A stretch of 64,000 bases of DNA from Enterobacteriaceae endosymbiont of Plateumaris consimilis (GTDB lineage Bacteria > Pseudomonadota > Gammaproteobacteria > Enterobacterales > Enterobacteriaceae): contig NZ_CP046230.1 of NCBI RefSeq assembly GCF_012563145.1, positions 2,333 through 66,332 on the forward strand, in the 5' to 3' direction. The position numbers and the translations under genes are program-made. Under the pieces are notes generated by a model that was not told the origin of the DNA, made no database searches, and saw only the letters and a list, made by a program, of their open reading frames with translations. Of this stretch, positions 39,948 to 49,854 are shown piece after piece; position 1 is the stretch's first letter; the number at the start of each line of letters is the position of its first letter.

Positions 39948-41363
39948 TTAATAGTCAATATTAGAATTATTATAATAATTTGAATAATTATCAAATCGAG
40001 CTATTTTATTATTAAAAGTCAATCTTATAGTACCGATTGGACCATTACGTTGTTTTCCTATAATAATTTCTGCAATACCTTGTAAATTACTATGTTCATT
40101 ATATACTTCATCTCTATAAATAAACATTATCAAATCTGCATCTTGTTCTATAGATCCAGATTCTCTCAGATCAGAATTCATTGGACGTTTGTCTGATCTT
40201 TGTTCTAAAGATCTATTTAATTGTGATAGAGCTAATACAGGAACATGTAATTCTTTTGCTAATGCTTTTAATGAACGTGATATTTCAGCTATTTCTAATG
40301 TTCTATTAAAAGATAATGAAGGAACTCTCATTAATTGTAAATAATCAACCATAATTAAACTTAATCCATTATATTCTCTAAATATTCTACGTGATCTCAA
40401 TCTTACTTCAGTAGGAGTGAGTTCAGAAGAATCGTCAATATATATATTTTTTTTCTTTAATAAAAGACCCATTGTATTTGAAATTTTTTCCCAATCATTA
40501 TCATTTAATTGTCCTGTTCGAATACGTGTTTGATCAACTCTTGAAAGAGAAGATAACATACGCATCATAATTTGTTCACACGGCATTTCTAAACTAAATA
40601 TTAATACTGGTTTATCTTGTGATATAGCTGCATTTTCACAAATATTCATTGCAAAAGTTGTTTTACCCATTGATGGTCTAGCTGCAATAATTATTAAATC
40701 TGATTTTTGTAATCCAGCTGTTTTTTTATTTAATGCATGATATCCAGTATCTACTCCTGTAACACCATGTTTTGTTGATTTATAGAAAGATTCAATTTTA
40801 GAAATTGTTACTTCTAAAATTTCATCAACTCCTTTAGGTTTAGTATCTTTATTTATACGTTTTTCTGCTATTTGAAAAATACGAGATTCAGCCAAATTTA
40901 TTAGTTCTTCACTATTTCTTCCATTAGGAAAATATCCTGCTTCAGCAATCTCATTTGAAGCTAATATCATTTCTCTAATTATTGCTCTTTCTCGTACAAT
41001 ATCAATATATGCATAAATATTAGATATACTAGGAATATTTTTTGATAATTCAGCTAAATATGCAAATCCTCCTACATCATTTAACTTTCTTTTGTTTGCT
41101 AAAGATTCTGATAGAGTGATTAAATCAATAGGTTTTCCGGTATCTATTAAAAACTGCATTTCATTAAAAATAATCCTATGAGCAAATGTAAAAAAATCTT
41201 GTACAATAATTTTTTCTATAACATTTTCCCAACGATTATTATCTAACATTAATCCTCCTAATATTGATTGTTCAGCTTCTAATGAATGAGGAGGTAATTT
41301 AATGCCTTCTATGTCAAAATCTTTTCTAAATTTAGATTTTTTTATTAAATTATTTACTATCAT
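39948..41363 (-). CDS. dnaB: Replicative DNA helicase DnaB
   Basis: Hexameric 5'-3' helicase at the replication fork; 471 residues, equal to E. coli, and very highly conserved. Visible: the N-terminal primase-interacting domain (LPPHSLEAEQSILGGLMLD), Walker A AARPSMGKTTFAM, LIFSLEMPCEQIMMRML, Walker B LIMVDYLQLM, DLRESGSIEQDADLIMFIYR and GKQRNGPIGT. It lies near dusA as in E. coli, where the order is dusA-pspG-qor-dnaB-alr. pspG and qor are deleted and alr has moved to 14 kb. Confidence 0.98.
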   Translation of the reverse strand: MIVNNLIKKSKFRKDFDIEGIKLPPHSLEAEQSILGGLMLDNNRWENVIEKIIVQDFFTFAHRIIFNEMQFLIDTGKPIDLITLSESLANKRKLNDVGGFAYLAELSKNIPSISNIYAYIDIVRERAIIREMILASNEIAEAGYFPNGRNSEELINLAESRIFQIAEKRINKDTKPKGVDEILEVTISKIESFYKSTKHGVTGVDTGYHALNKKTAGLQKSDLIIIAARPSMGKTTFAMNICENAAISQDKPVLIFSLEMPCEQIMMRMLSSLSRVDQTRIRTGQLNDNDWEKISNTMGLLLKKKNIYIDDSSELTPTEVRLRSRRIFREYNGLSLIMVDYLQLMRVPSLSFNRTLEIAEISRSLKALAKELHVPVLALSQLNRSLEQRSDKRPMNSDLRESGSIEQDADLIMFIYRDEVYNEHSNLQGIAEIIIGKQRNGPIGTIRLTFNNKIARFDNYSNYYNNSNIDY

Positions 41364-41440
41364 AAATTAACATTTGTAAGATATAAATATTGATATAATA
41401 TTTAATTATATAAAATTATATTTTAAATATTATTATAATG

Positions 41441-42415
41441 TTATATATTTTTAATATAAGATAATGCTTTATCTAATACTTGAATACTATTATTATTTAA
41501 ATAATTATTTTTATTATTAATAAATTTTTTAAAATTTGCAGAACCATTTGTACCATTAAAAATATTTAGTACAGAAGAAATAATTTTTTTAAAATGTATA
41601 CCTTTTTTTAATTCTTCTTCTATATAAGAATACATGGATTTAATAATAGTTAAAGGAGTAGATGAAATATATCTTTGGCAAAAAATTTCTTCATCAATTT
41701 TCATTAAAAATTTAGGATCATTAAAAATTTTTCTACCCATCATAACTCCATCAACATGTTTTAAATGATTTTTTACTTCTTTTAAATGTTGAATACCTCC
41801 ATTTATTGACATTTTAATATTCGGAAATGTTTTTTTAATTCTATATACAACTTTATAATTTAAATTAGAAGCTTTAAGATTCATTTTAATTTTTGACTTA
41901 TTAAAAAGAAATGCTTTGCGAGCATGTATAATAAACATATTACATCCACTATTAGATAAAATTTCTATAAAATTACATAAAAATGCATAACTATCATCGT
42001 CATTTATACCAATACGAGTTTTAATTGTAATTGGTATTGAAACACTGTCACTCATGGATTTAATACAATCAGATAAAACATTATATTGTTTCATTAAACA
42101 TGCACCAAAATTACCTTTTTGAGATTTGATAGATGGACACCCTACATTTAAATTAACTTCTTTATATCCTAATTTTTCTGCTTGTTTTGAACATAAAGAT
42201 AGTATTTTATAATCATTTCCTGCTAATTGTAATGCAATATTATTTCCATAATTATTTAATAAAAGTACTTTATTATTAATAATAGCATTAGAATGTATCA
42301 TTTCAGTATATAAAAGAGAATGTCTTGTTAATTTTCTATAAAAATAACGACAATATTTATCGGTTCTTTTTAACATAGGTGCAACTGAAAATCTATAATA
42401 AGGAATTTTATTCAT
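41441..42415 (-). CDS. dusA: tRNA-dihydrouridine synthase A
   Basis: FMN-dependent reductase that makes dihydrouridine at positions 20/20a of tRNA. It has 324 residues (E. coli 330 or 345 depending on start). The active cysteine is Cys93 in NLNVGCPS (88-95), with FGACLM, IPITIKTRIGIND, FIIHARKAF and SINGGIQ following as in DusA. Two usually conserved spots differ: the APMLDWTD motif reads APMLKRTD, and MVTTGAII reads MIHSNAII. The enzyme may be altered in substrate contact or merely drifting. It is on the same strand as dnaB, 77 bp downstream. Confidence 0.92.
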   Translation of the reverse strand: MNKIPYYRFSVAPMLKRTDKYCRYFYRKLTRHSLLYTEMIHSNAIINNKVLLLNNYGNNIALQLAGNDYKILSLCSKQAEKLGYKEVNLNVGCPSIKSQKGNFGACLMKQYNVLSDCIKSMSDSVSIPITIKTRIGINDDDSYAFLCNFIEILSNSGCNMFIIHARKAFLFNKSKIKMNLKASNLNYKVVYRIKKTFPNIKMSINGGIQHLKEVKNHLKHVDGVMMGRKIFNDPKFLMKIDEEIFCQRYISSTPLTIIKSMYSYIEEELKKGIHFKKIISSVLNIFNGTNGSANFKKFINNKNNYLNNNSIQVLDKALSYIKNI

Positions 42416-42464
42416 TTGAAAATTGATAAATTAAGTAATAATAATTATTATTATAATTAATTAA

Positions 42465-43850
42465 TTAATTAATATAATTTTTATTATAAGGATTTTTATT
42501 TTCTTTAAATTTTAAAAAAATAGGAATACCAAAAAGTTTTAAATTTTTATATAAAAAATTTGACAAATAACGTTTATAATTATTTTCTAATTTTGTAACT
42601 TGATTTCCATGTATAATCAAAGTTAATGGATTATATTTTCCTACATGTATATATTTTAACTTTATACGATGTTTTTTAATCATAGGTGGTGGAAAATTAT
42701 TGACTGCTAAATACATAATTTTCATTAATTTTGAAGTTTTAATTTTTTGATTAGTTAGATTATATACTTTAAATAAAAATTTAAATAAATTTTTTAATCC
42801 GACACCATATTTAGCTGATATAAATATTATAGGAATAAATGGAAATTTAATTTTAATTATTTCTTTTATTTGTTTTATTTTTTTTATATTAATTAAATCA
42901 TATTTATTAATTGCTATAATAATGGGTTTTCCTTGATTAATAATGTAGTTTACAATAATAGTCTCTTGACTAAAAAATGTTTCTTTAGATCCATCAATAA
43001 TAAATAAAATTATATTTGATTTTTTTATAGATTTAAAAGAATTTTTAATTATATTTTTTTCTTTATTTTTTACTTTACTTTTTTTTTTAATACCTGCATT
43101 ATCAACAATAATTAAATTTCTAAAATATTTTGCTACAATACTATTAGTATTTGTTATTGGTATAGAAATACTATCTCTAGTTGTTCCGGAAATATCATTT
43201 ACAATCATTCTTTCTTCTTGAAGAATTTTATTAATTAAAGTTGATTTACCAACATTAGGAATACCTATAATTGATAATGTTATATTATTATTTTTAATAT
43301 CATTAAAAAATTTAAAATTTATATTTTTCGTTATTTTTTTTTTAAAATAAATATCTTTTATATAAGGTAATAATAATATAGATAATTTATTAATATAATT
43401 AATATCAGTTAAATTAATATTTAATAGTCTATATCCTAAAGAATAAAATTCTTTTTCGTAAAAATTACTATGTTTTCTATTCAAAATGATTATAACTTTT
43501 TTTTTATATAATCTTATTTTATTTATAATTTCATAATCTGTACTTGTTAAATACAAGCCCTTTATTATAAATAAAATTAAATCTGCCTCTTTAATAGCTT
43601 GAAAAGTTTGTTCATTTACTGAAAAATTAATTAATTTTATTTTTTTTTTTTGTATATTATTTATTATACTACCTGTATCAATACAAATAAATTGATATTT
43701 ATTTATTTTTACATATCCATAATTTCTATCTCTTGTAAATCCAGGAATATTATTAACTAATGATTTATTAGTTTTAGTTAATAAATTATACAAAGTAGAT
43801 TTGCCTGAGTTTGGTGATCCTACTATAGTAACTATAGGATAATTTAACAT
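42465..43850 (-). CDS. der: Ribosome-assembly GTPase Der (EngA)
   Basis: Tandem-GTPase needed for 50S assembly; 461 residues (E. coli 490). First G1 motif GSPNSGKST (11-19) with G-domain NIPGFTRDRNYG; second G1 GIPNVGKST, DISGTTRDSI, VDNAGIKKK and INKYDLI; then a C-terminal KH-like domain. Within the first domain the G4 region is NRKHSN rather than the usual NKxD, so guanine specificity there may be weakened. The acidic inter-domain linker is short. A 12-A tract lies in the coding strand (43640-43651). The order der-bamB-hisS matches E. coli with yfgM deleted. Confidence 0.95.
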   Translation of the reverse strand: MLNYPIVTIVGSPNSGKSTLYNLLTKTNKSLVNNIPGFTRDRNYGYVKINKYQFICIDTGSIINNIQKKKIKLINFSVNEQTFQAIKEADLILFIIKGLYLTSTDYEIINKIRLYKKKVIIILNRKHSNFYEKEFYSLGYRLLNINLTDINYINKLSILLLPYIKDIYFKKKITKNINFKFFNDIKNNNITLSIIGIPNVGKSTLINKILQEERMIVNDISGTTRDSISIPITNTNSIVAKYFRNLIIVDNAGIKKKSKVKNKEKNIIKNSFKSIKKSNIILFIIDGSKETFFSQETIIVNYIINQGKPIIIAINKYDLINIKKIKQIKEIIKIKFPFIPIIFISAKYGVGLKNLFKFLFKVYNLTNQKIKTSKLMKIMYLAVNNFPPPMIKKHRIKLKYIHVGKYNPLTLIIHGNQVTKLENNYKRYLSNFLYKNLKLFGIPIFLKFKENKNPYNKNYIN

Positions 43851-43884
43851 TATTTTACTCTCATTGTATTACATAATTAATAAT

Positions 43885-45102
43885 TTATAATTTAAACATA
43901 TAAATCATACCATTATAAGTTTGTAAAATTAGTTTATTATTAACTAATAATGATGATTGTATGTAATCATTAAATTTTTTAATAGATTTATGACTGATAA
44001 TATTTCCATTATTAGCATCTAAAAAATAAATTTTACCTTTTCTATCTATAATTATAATATTATTTTTATAATAAATTGGAGTTATAGTTTTTTTATATAT
44101 AAATTTATTTTGTGACCAAAAAATATTTCCTGTATTAACATTCAATGATAAAAGATTTTTATGTATATCAAAAAAATAAATACTATTATTGTTAATAATA
44201 AAATCACCAGATACTTTATATAATTTATTCCAAATAATATTACCATTAGAAAGATCTAAAGCATTAAAATTTCCATTATAAGAAACTACATAAACTACTC
44301 CATTTGAAATTATTGGTTGAGTATCAATATCATTAAAATTTAAAGAACTAAATGAATTAGGAATTATTGTTAAATCTCTTTGCCAAATTATGTGACCATT
44401 ATTTAATATACAAGAACTAATAATACCATTATCACTACCAGTTATAACATTATCAAAAAATACTGCAGGTTTTGATGTACCTCTAAATGAATATAATTCT
44501 AAAGGACCTAAACTTATTGTCCATAAAATATGACCATTATTTTTATCTAATCCTTGTAAAATATTATTATTATTATGTACAATTAAAACATTTTTTGAAA
44601 TAACTGGATCAGATAATACTTCACTAAAAACATCTTTTTCCCATATTTTATTACCATTTTTATTATTTAAAGCAATAATTTTACCTTTTTCACTTCCTAA
44701 ATATAAATAATCATTTGATATAACAGGACCACTAGATAGTTCTTCCGATAAACAATATGATAATATACAAAAATTTTTTTTAGAAAGATTTGTATTCCAT
44801 ATTATTTTACCATTTTTTAAATTAATACATTTTACTATACCATTTTTATTTGCAATATATATTAATCCATTTTTATATGCTAAATGTAATTTTGAAAAAC
44901 TATTACCTGATTTTTTAGTTATTTTAATAAACCAAATTAATTTAGGATTTATTTGATTTTTTTTAAAAATTTTTAAATTATTTTTATAATGTTTTAATAT
45001 TTTTTTGTGATCTTGAGAAGAATAATCACTATAATTTGAACATCCAGTTAATATAAAAGAACAAAAAATAAAAAATATTAATATTAATTTTTGTAATTTC
45101 AT
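43885..45102 (-). CDS. bamB: Outer-membrane assembly lipoprotein BamB
   Basis: Beta-propeller lipoprotein of the BAM complex that inserts outer-membrane proteins. It has 405 residues from the ATG at 45102 (E. coli 392). The frame is open 22 codons further upstream, but AGAGGAAG sits just before 45102 and the lipoprotein signal peptide begins there: Lys-rich start, hydrophobic core, lipobox LTGC with Cys21. Repeating PQQ-like blades are visible (GLIYIANKNGIVKCINLKNG, GYLYLG-type strands, NGVVYVVSYNGNFNALDLSN). Its retention implies a real outer membrane with proteins to assemble. It is downstream of hisS, as in E. coli. Confidence 0.94.
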   Translation of the reverse strand: MKLQKLILIFFIFCSFILTGCSNYSDYSSQDHKKILKHYKNNLKIFKKNQINPKLIWFIKITKKSGNSFSKLHLAYKNGLIYIANKNGIVKCINLKNGKIIWNTNLSKKNFCILSYCLSEELSSGPVISNDYLYLGSEKGKIIALNNKNGNKIWEKDVFSEVLSDPVISKNVLIVHNNNNILQGLDKNNGHILWTISLGPLELYSFRGTSKPAVFFDNVITGSDNGIISSCILNNGHIIWQRDLTIIPNSFSSLNFNDIDTQPIISNGVVYVVSYNGNFNALDLSNGNIIWNKLYKVSGDFIINNNSIYFFDIHKNLLSLNVNTGNIFWSQNKFIYKKTITPIYYKNNIIIIDRKGKIYFLDANNGNIISHKSIKKFNDYIQSSLLVNNKLILQTYNGMIYMFKL

Positions 45103-45264
45103 GACTTCCTCTTTAAGAGAATTATATAAAATTTTGTTAAAAATAAAAAAATTGTTTTTTATCTTCATACAACTATAAATAAATTTTAAAAAATTTATTT
45201 ATAAATATATAAAAAAAAACTTATTTTTATCAACATCTAATAAAATTTTATAAACAAATTATTT

Positions 45265-46551
45265 TTAATAATTCAAAATTTCTAATAATTTAAATATTAG
45301 TTCTTTTTCAAGAAAAGTTATTTGTTTTTTTAAAAATAGATCTTTTATTGTTAATTGATTATTATCTATTTCTTTTTTTCCAATAATTAAAAGGAAATGA
45401 ACTTTTTGCTTAATTGCCTTAATAATTTGTTTTTTTAAATTACTAAAATAATAACTAATAACTGTTTTTAATAAAGGAAACTTTTTTCTAATAATTTCAC
45501 GTAAACAAATAGCTTTATGTAAAGTTACATCAATATCCATAGGAATAAGATAAATATCTATTAAATAATTTGTTTGTAATTTTATTGAATTAATCTTCTT
45601 AATTAATAATATTAAACGTTCTATTCCAATAGCACATCCTATACCATTAATATTATTTTTTTTACTTAATTTTTTAACTAATTTATCATATCTACCACCA
45701 CCACAAATAGTTTTATGAGAACCTAATTGATTAGTAATCCATTCAAATACAATATCATTGTAATAATCTAATCCTCTGACTAAACGATAATTTATAGAAA
45801 AATTAATTTTTACCATGTTTAGTATATCACATAATTTATTTAATTTTACAATACAATTTTTACTAAGAAAATTTTGTAATTTAGGAGCTTTATTTAATAA
45901 TTCTTGAATATCAGGATTTTTACTATCTAATATCCTTAAAGGATTTGTATATATTCTTCTTTTACAATCTTCATCTAATAAATGAAAATTTTTTTCTAAA
46001 TATGTTATAAGTTTTTTAATATATTTTTCTCTATCTTTAATAGATCCAATAGAATTAATTTCTAAAAAAACATTATTTATAATATTAAGTTCTCTCCAAA
46101 TATTATTTGTCATTATAATTATTTCAGAATCTATATAAGGTGATTCTAATCCTAAAACTTCAATACCTATCTGATTAAATTGTCTATATCTTCCTCTTTG
46201 TGGTCTTTCATAACGAAACATAGGTCCATTATACCATAATCTTTGATTTAAGAAAGAAAAAGTATTATGTTCTACTACTGCTCTAATACACCCAGCAGTT
46301 CCTTCTGGCCTTAAAGTAAGACTTTCACCATTTCTATCATTTAAATTATACATTTCTTTTTCTACAATATCTGTCATTTCACCTATTACTTGTTTAAATA
46401 AAATACTTTTTTCTAAAATAGGAATTTTAATTTCTTTATAACCATAATTAATTAATATACGTTTAATAATGTTTTCAACATGTTCCCATAATAAAGTATC
46501 TGGAAAAAAATAATCATGCATACCATGAACTGCAGTGATGTTTTCAATCAT
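45265..46551 (-). CDS. hisS: Histidyl-tRNA synthetase
   Basis: Class II synthetase for tRNA-His; 428 residues (E. coli 424). Starts with AVHGMHDYFPD-like AVHGMHDYFFPD. Motif 2 is MFRYERPQRGRYRQF. The HisA box LVRGLDYYNDIVFEW and CGGGRYDKL, and motif 3 GIGCAIGIERL, are intact. The C-terminal anticodon-binding domain is present but Ile/Lys-rich. In E. coli it is followed by yfgM, bamB and der; here yfgM is missing. ispG, upstream in E. coli, is replaced by a 434-bp non-coding gap. Confidence 0.96.
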   Translation of the reverse strand: MIENITAVHGMHDYFFPDTLLWEHVENIIKRILINYGYKEIKIPILEKSILFKQVIGEMTDIVEKEMYNLNDRNGESLTLRPEGTAGCIRAVVEHNTFSFLNQRLWYNGPMFRYERPQRGRYRQFNQIGIEVLGLESPYIDSEIIIMTNNIWRELNIINNVFLEINSIGSIKDREKYIKKLITYLEKNFHLLDEDCKRRIYTNPLRILDSKNPDIQELLNKAPKLQNFLSKNCIVKLNKLCDILNMVKINFSINYRLVRGLDYYNDIVFEWITNQLGSHKTICGGGRYDKLVKKLSKKNNINGIGCAIGIERLILLIKKINSIKLQTNYLIDIYLIPMDIDVTLHKAICLREIIRKKFPLLKTVISYYFSNLKKQIIKAIKQKVHFLLIIGKKEIDNNQLTIKDLFLKKQITFLEKELIFKLLEILNY

Positions 46552-46985
46552 TATAAATATCTCTTATTAGTAATTATAAATTTATATTTTTTACATTATA
46601 TATAAATAAATATTTATTTATGAATAATAAATTTATTATAAATTAAATCTTAATAAAATTTAAAATAATATTTTTTTATCTTTTCAAATAATTTAATATT
46701 AAATTAATATTTAATAATAAAAAATATTATTTGGTAATATTTTATATTATGATTTTTATTTTAAAAAATTAACTAAAATTGATTTATTAATATAAATATG
46801 TTATATATTTTGATTATATTTTTATTGTTAATTATTATTAATAATAATTTATAGAAAATTATTTATCTTTATCTATTATAAATAGAATTTAATATTGTTA
46901 TTTTACTTAAAATAGTAAAATTTTTTAAAATTATAATATTTTTAAAATATATTTTGATAAATTAATAAAAAGGTTATAATTCTAA
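46552..46985. other. Non-coding gap between hisS and tadA (434 bp)
   Basis: Extremely A/T-rich spacer between two divergently transcribed genes. I read both strands and found no open frame, RNA fold or recognisable pseudogene. It must hold the promoters of hisS and tadA, but consensus boxes cannot be told from background here. In E. coli the hisS side carries ispG, rodZ, rlmN and ndk, so this may be fully eroded remnant DNA. Confidence 0.6.
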
Positions 46986-47450
46986 ATGAAAAATGATATT
47001 TATTGGATGAATTATGCTTTAAATTTAGCAAAATTAGCAATTAAATCTGGTGAAATACCAGTTGGTGCTGTTATTATACAAAATAATAAAATTATATCAG
47101 AAGGTAAAAATAATTCTATTAAAAAAAATGATCCTACAGGACACGCTGAAATTATAGCATTAAGAAAAGCAGGTAAACTTTTAAAAAATTATAGATTATT
47201 AAATACAACTATGTATGTAACGTTAGAACCATGTTTAATGTGTGCTGGTGCAATTATTATTAGTAGAATTAACCGTTTAGTATATAGTATTAATAATAAT
47301 AAGTATTATAATATAGGATCTTTCATAGATTTATTAGGATTTTATAATATAAATTATTGCATAAAAATTCATTCTGGCGTATTAGTTAACGAATGTACTA
47401 ATATTATTAAAAAATTTTTTTATTTGAAAAGAAGAAAGAAAATACATTAA
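46986..47450 (+). CDS. tadA: tRNA-specific adenosine deaminase TadA
   Basis: Deaminates A34 to inosine in tRNA-Arg(ACG), letting one tRNA read CGU, CGC and CGA. It has 154 residues (E. coli 167). Zinc/catalytic motifs are intact: HAEI with His53 and Glu55, and PCLMCAGA with Cys83 and Cys86. Its substrate tRNA is encoded at 32940-33013 in this window. AAAGG lies upstream of the ATG. glyA follows after 27 nt; both are near each other in E. coli. Confidence 0.96.
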   Translation: MKNDIYWMNYALNLAKLAIKSGEIPVGAVIIQNNKIISEGKNNSIKKNDPTGHAEIIALRKAGKLLKNYRLLNTTMYVTLEPCLMCAGAIIISRINRLVYSINNNKYYNIGSFIDLLGFYNINYCIKIHSGVLVNECTNIIKKFFYLKRRKKIH

Positions 47451-47477
47451 TATAATTAGTTTTAGAGGTATTTAATT

Positions 47478-48728
47478 TTGAATCAAGTTATAAATTATTC
47501 AAATTATGATAATGAAATATGGGAATTAATTCAAAAAGAAATTAAACGTCAAGAAGAACATATAGAATTAATTGCATCTGAAAATTATGCTTCACTTTAT
47601 GTGATGTATGTTCAAGGTTCCCAATTAACTAATAAATACGCAGAAGGATATCCTAATAAAAGATATTATGGTGGATGTAAATATATTGATAAAATAGAAA
47701 AAATAGCTATAAATAGAGCTAAAAAATTATTTAATGCAAATTATGCTAATGTACAACCACATTCAGGTTCACAGGCGAATTTTGCTGTATATTCTGCCTT
47801 ATTAAGTCCTGGAGATAGAATAATGGGTTTAGAAAATTCTCATGGTGGTCATTTAACCCATGGATCTATAGTTAATTTTTCAGGTAAACTTTATAATAAT
47901 ATATCTTATAAAGTTAATAATAAAGGAATTATTGACTATAATGATTTATTAAAATTAGCAAAAATACATAAACCTAAAATGATTATTGGTGGTTTTTCAT
48001 CTTATTCTGGTATATGTGATTGGAAAAAAATGAGAGAAATAGCTGATCTTGTAAAAGCATATCTACTTGTTGATATGGCACACATAGCAGGATTAGTAGC
48101 TACTGGGTTATATCCTAATCCAGTACCATACGCTCATATAGTAACCACTACAACACATAAAACTTTAGCAGGACCTAGAGGTGGATTAATTTTAGCCTCA
48201 GAAAATATTAATAACCTTTTTAATAAATTAGATTCTTCTGTATTTCCTGGTACTCAAGGTGGTCCTTTAATGCATGTTATTGCAGCTAAAGCTGTAGCAT
48301 TAAAAGAAGCTTCAGAACCAAAATTTTTAATATATCAAAAACAAGTTTTAAAAAATGCTAAATTAATGGTTTCTATTTTAAAAAAACGTAATTACAAAAT
48401 TGTTTCAAATTACACATACAATCATTTATTTTTAATTGATTTGTCTATTACAAATTTAACTGGAATTCAAGCTGAAAAATTATTAGGAAAATATAATATC
48501 ATTGTAAATAAAAATAGTATACCAAATGATTTAAAATCTCCTTTTATTACTTCAGGAATAAGAATAGGTACTCCTGCAATAACTAGAAGAGGTTTAAAAG
48601 AATATGAAGTATCATTAATATCAAATATGATCGCTGATATTCTTGATGCAAAAAATGAAAACATTTTATATATTAAAGAAAAAATATTAGAAATATGTAT
48701 TAATTTCCCTGTATATAGAATTAAATAA
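47478..48728 (+). CDS. glyA: Serine hydroxymethyltransferase GlyA
   Basis: PLP enzyme converting serine and THF to glycine and 5,10-methylene-THF, the main C1 source. It has 416 residues (E. coli 417). The PLP lysine is Lys228 in [53 protein letters not shown] SHGGHLTHG and [15 protein letters not shown] are conserved. The start is TTG at 47478: an in-frame TAG lies five codons upstream, no ATG is available, and AGAGG sits 9 nt before it. Feeds folD and metE. Confidence 0.97.
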   Translation: MNQVINYSNYDNEIWELIQKEIKRQEEHIELIASENYASLYVMYVQGSQLTNKYAEGYPNKRYYGGCKYIDKIEKIAINRAKKLFNANYANVQPHSGSQANFAVYSALLSPGDRIMGLENSHGGHLTHGSIVNFSGKLYNNISYKVNNKGIIDYNDLLKLAKIHKPKMIIGGFSSYSGICDWKKMREIADLVKAYLLVDMAHIAGLVATGLYPNPVPYAHIVTTTTHKTLAGPRGGLILASENINNLFNKLDSSVFPGTQGGPLMHVIAAKAVALKEASEPKFLIYQKQVLKNAKLMVSILKKRNYKIVSNYTYNHLFLIDLSITNLTGIQAEKLLGKYNIIVNKNSIPNDLKSPFITSGIRIGTPAITRRGLKEYEVSLISNMIADILDAKNENILYIKEKILEICINFPVYRIK

Positions 48729-48757
48729 AATTTTCTTTAAAAAAGGATATAGTAAAA

Positions 48758-49318
48758 ATGTCAAAATGTTATTCTATTTTAATTTGTATTACTGATGGTA
48801 TAGAAGAAATAGAAACTGTTTCATCTATTGATATTTTAAATAGAAGTAATATGAACGTTACTGTAGTAAGTACAACTAATAATTATCATGTTTCTTGTGC
48901 TCATGGTACAAATTTAACTTGTGACATTCTTTTAAAAGATTTAAAAAATAACGATGATTGTATTGCTATGGTTATTCCTGGAGGATTACAAGCAGCTAAA
49001 CATTTTCAATCGAATAATTTATTATTAAAATATATTTATAAATTTAAAGATGATCAAAAAATTATAGGTGCAATTTGTGCTACTCCTGCTATTACAATAG
49101 CATCAAATAATATTTTTCCTGAAGCAAAAATGACTGGATATTTAGAATTTAAAAACTTAATTCCATCTAAACAATGGTCAGAAAATCCAATATGTTGGGA
49201 TAATAAATATAAATTATTAACAGCTCAAAGCGTTAAATATTCTATTGATTTTAACTTAAAATTAATTAGTATTATTTTAGGAGAAAATATCTCAAAAAAA
49301 ATTGCTGCTCAATTATAA
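48758..49318 (+). CDS. yajL: DJ-1/PfpI family protein YajL
   Basis: Cysteine-dependent protein linked to oxidative-stress protection and repair of glycated proteins and nucleotides; the exact role is debated. It has 186 residues (E. coli 196). The nucleophile elbow GAICATPA holds Cys107, with Glu16 of GIEEIETV nearby as in DJ-1. MVIPGGLQAAKHF, FPEAKMTGYLEFK and LLTAQSVKYSIDFNLKLI follow YajL. It is convergent with nusB. The E. coli yajL and ribD-nusB loci are also neighbours, so this is conserved synteny. Confidence 0.9.
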   Translation: MSKCYSILICITDGIEEIETVSSIDILNRSNMNVTVVSTTNNYHVSCAHGTNLTCDILLKDLKNNDDCIAMVIPGGLQAAKHFQSNNLLLKYIYKFKDDQKIIGAICATPAITIASNNIFPEAKMTGYLEFKNLIPSKQWSENPICWDNKYKLLTAQSVKYSIDFNLKLISIILGENISKKIAAQL

Positions 49319-49434
49319 ATAATTTTCTTTAAAAATTTTTATATATAAAATATTATTTAATAAATATTATTAATATATCTTTTAATGTTTTAAATGAAAA
49401 ATATATTTAATACATAATAAACTTAAAATAATAT

Positions 49435-49854
49435 TTAAATTCTTACTTTAGTAACTATTTTATCTAAAACACCATTTATAAATTTATAACTATTATCTAC
49501 TCCTCCAAAACATTTTGCTAAACAAATACCTTCATTAATAATAACTTTATAAGGAACATCTAAACGATTAATTAATTCATATAAAGAAATTCTTAAAATA
49601 GCTTTTTCAACTTGTCCTAATTCAAATAATTTACGTGATAAGAAAGGTTTCATGAAATTATCTAAATATACACTATTTATTATAACTCCATTTATCAATT
49701 CATTAAAATAATTAATATCAATATTTCTTAGATCTTGTATAGATTCATTTAAAAAATAATATTGGATGTCACTAAAAGTGTTTTTAGATATTTGCCAAGA
49801 ATAAATTGCTTGTAGAGCATATCTACGAGCTTGATATCTATCTGTAAATTTCAC
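49435..49854 (-). CDS. nusB: Transcription antitermination factor NusB
   Basis: Binds boxA RNA with S10 in rRNA antitermination. It has 139 residues, as in E. coli. The all-helical fold is recognisable from RYQARRYALQAIYSWQISKN at the N-terminus and EKAILRISLYELINRLDVPY, VIINEGICLAKCFG and FINGVLDKI in the second half. The start is GTG, and it overlaps the ribH TAG by one base (TAGTG), suggesting translational coupling. Last gene of ribD-ribH-nusB, the E. coli order with nrdR, thiL and pgpA removed. Confidence 0.95.
   Translation of the reverse strand: MKFTDRYQARRYALQAIYSWQISKNTFSDIQYYFLNESIQDLRNIDINYFNELINGVIINSVYLDNFMKPFLSRKLFELGQVEKAILRISLYELINRLDVPYKVIINEGICLAKCFGGVDNSYKFINGVLDKIVTKVRI

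Noticed and set aside
46552..46985. Hidden gene or small RNA in the hisS-tadA gap
   Set aside because: Both strands are saturated with stops, no G+C-containing structure is visible, and no similarity to ispG, rlmN or ndk could be recognised.
49320..49434. Terminator hairpin between yajL and nusB
   Set aside because: Only imperfect A/T palindromes of 5-6 bp, not distinguishable from background.
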